Assembly: GCF_900176135.1 (NCBI RefSeq)
Contig: NZ_FWWW01000077.1
Span: 1 to 64,000, forward strand
DNA: 64,000 bases
Reading direction: 5' to 3'
DNA from: Hymenobacter roseosalivarius DSM 11622
Lineage (GTDB): Bacteria; Bacteroidota; Bacteroidia; Cytophagales; Hymenobacteraceae
Below the pieces are notes generated by a model, which was not told where the DNA came from, made no database searches, and saw only the letters and a list, made by a program, of their open reading frames with translations. How positions within the stretch are numbered: position 1 is the first letter of the stretch; every line of letters begins with the position of its first letter. The position numbers were made by a program, and so were the translations under genes. Shown here in pieces: positions 62,767 through 64,000 of this stretch.

Positions 62767-62794
62767 GGGAGAAGTTGAAGGCTGGAATTAAACA

Positions 62795-62874
62795 GAAGCT
62801 GTTTAGGAATCCCATTTCGCGTCATGCTGGATCTGGCGGCTGAAATGGTTTTTAGGATTTCCTAAAACAGCTTC
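62795..62874. repeat. Inverted repeat with GAAGCTGTTT ends
   Basis: Eighty bases with ends GAAGCTGTTTAGGAA and TTCCTAAAACAGCTTC (one base indel). The same GAAGCTGTTT end bounds the element in the EamA gene at 54924. No direct repeat flanks it. It lies between the two genes of pair 2. Confidence 0.75.
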
Positions 62875-62947
62875 ACGGTAAGCGAAGGATAGTAGATCGG
62901 GGTTGCTAAGCAAAGCTGCACCCCCGTTGAGAAGAAAAATTGCTGCC

Positions 62948-63976
62948 TCAACGAGGCTCCAGCAGCGGCAGCCGCACCCGAAACCACTGATTCGCGGTAC
63001 TGATTTCGACCGGCTGGGGGGCGTGAAGCAACTCGTAGCGGTGCTGCACGTTGCGCAGGCCCGTGCCGGTGCCGGAGGCCAGCCCCGCCAGCCGCGGTCG
63101 CAGGACATTTTCCACCGTGAAGTAGCCCGTGGCGGGGTCGGCGGTAAGGCAGAGCTCCAGCGGATTTTCGCGCGAGGCGACGTTGTGCTTAAGCGCATTT
63201 TCCACCAGCAGCTGCACGCTCAGCGGGGCTACGTGCCACTCAAGCGCTTCAGAAGGGACATGCTGCTCCACTCGCAGATTATCGCGAAAACGGACTTTTT
63301 GCAAAGCCACATACGTATCCACAAACGCCAGCTCCTCGGCCAGCGGTACCGTCACTTTGTCGCGGCTGAGCAGCACGTAGCGGTACACATCGGCTAGCTG
63401 CTCCACAAACTCTTGGGCCGCCACGTTGCCGGGCTCAATCAGGGCCGAGAGCGTGTTGAGTGAATTGAACAGGAAATGCGGATCGAGTTGGTTTTGCAGG
63501 GCTTCGAGCTGACTTTGTACACTAGCTTGGGTAAGCTGCTCGGCCCGGCGCACGTTCTGTTCCCACTTCTGAAAAAAATGCTGGCTCTCGTACACGAGCA
63601 GCACCACCGAGGTAGGCACCAGATTGATTAGTACCTGCACGAAAGTTCGCTCGGCGCTTAGTACTCCAAATATCTCGGTGGGTAGCACCAGCGTGAGCCC
63701 GACGGTGATGGCAACGGTGGCCAGGCTGGCGTAGAGCAGGCAAGCGGCGGCCAGCCACCACAGGCGCACGGATGTTTGACCCACAGCGGGAAAACGGCGA
63801 ATCAGCCATTGCCAGATGGCGCGGGTGCCCAGCCAAATAGTAAGCGTGTAAACGAGCGAAATCGGCCAGCTAACCAGGAATGCGGTAACAGACTGGAGGG
63901 CATAATCGGCCTCCGGCAGTAGCATGAGCACGCTCACAGTCGGAATTCCAAACAGCAGCAACTGACGGTCTTGCAT
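62948..63976 (-). CDS. LytS-type histidine kinase (pair 2)
   Basis: A 342-residue membrane kinase with four helices (about 5-20, 28-50, 72-100 and 112-130). The phosphoacceptor is His167 in NQLDPHFLFNSLNTL. The N box is APLSVQLLVENALKHNV and the G box TGTGLRNVQHRYEL. It is a paralogue of the 59.9 kb kinase. Its gene is separated from its regulator by about 180 bases with the GAAGCTGTTT inverted repeat. Confidence 0.92.
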   Translation of the reverse strand: MQDRQLLLFGIPTVSVLMLLPEADYALQSVTAFLVSWPISLVYTLTIWLGTRAIWQWLIRRFPAVGQTSVRLWWLAAACLLYASLATVAITVGLTLVLPTEIFGVLSAERTFVQVLINLVPTSVVLLVYESQHFFQKWEQNVRRAEQLTQASVQSQLEALQNQLDPHFLFNSLNTLSALIEPGNVAAQEFVEQLADVYRYVLLSRDKVTVPLAEELAFVDTYVALQKVRFRDNLRVEQHVPSEALEWHVAPLSVQLLVENALKHNVASRENPLELCLTADPATGYFTVENVLRPRLAGLASGTGTGLRNVQHRYELLHAPQPVEISTANQWFRVRLPLLEPR

Positions 63977-64000
63977 GGTAGGTGGCGTGGGTTTCAGGCT

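Overview
The window looks like a piece of chromosome from a Hymenobacter-like member of the Cytophagales (Bacteroidota). The evidence is a SusC/SusD pair, a BatA-like protein, DUF4199 proteins, a GT3-type (animal/fungal-like) glycogen synthase and LytS/LytTR pairs. Promoters have the Bacteroidota -7 box TAnnTTTG, clear Shine-Dalgarno sequences are rare, and most of the window has a fairly high GC content. No rRNA, tRNA, CRISPR array, phage or intact transposase gene was seen.

Layout. 0.2-6.7 kb: BatA-like membrane protein, two DUF4199 membrane proteins and three glycosyltransferases (GT2, GT4, GT9); the first 3.4 kb is AT-richer than the rest. 6.8-14.7 kb: purB, an AsmA-like/GT51 cell-wall glycosyltransferase, a TerC-type exporter, a dolichol-phosphate-mannose-synthase-like GT2, hemG, gmhB and a tiny lipoprotein. 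15-23 kb: an arginine decarboxylase divergent from an arginase, a YbaY-like lipoprotein, argS, a LOG-family protein, glutathione peroxidase and menA. 23-35 kb: a 7TMR-DISM receptor whose cytoplasmic end is an IS1595-type transposase zinc ribbon, then a GH3-SusC-SusD polysaccharide utilisation locus, then about 2 kb of decayed DNA with fragments of a GH16 enzyme and a second SusD. 35-51 kb: housekeeping genes (DEAD-box helicase, CoA-transferase, trpS, queuosine-precursor transporter, rnz, STAS protein), a glycogen pair (GT3 synthase and GH13 branching-type enzyme), a YfcC-type carrier and D-lactate dehydrogenase. 51-59 kb: small unknown genes, a cation/proton antiporter, an EamA gene split by a MITE-like hairpin, a GNAT enzyme, an amidohydrolase and a Gfo/Idh/MocA oxidoreductase. 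59-64 kb: two paralogous LytS-type kinase / LytTR regulator pairs placed tail to tail.

The most unusual material is as follows. (1) The receptor/transposase-zinc-ribbon fusion sits directly upstream of the polysaccharide locus. (2) A family of modular inverted-repeat elements (GTAGAGACGC... or GTAGGAACGC...) varies in the middle of each arm, and each variant is mirrored in the opposite arm. One copy interrupts the EamA gene with a 3-bp target duplication and another supplies the stop codon of rnz. (3) A short DNA word, GGGGGGCAAA or GGGGGGCTTTT, recurs in genes in all reading frames and on both strands, and also forms the arms of many terminators. (4) Remnants of a second polysaccharide locus include a GH16 fragment whose frameshift lies in such a G tract.
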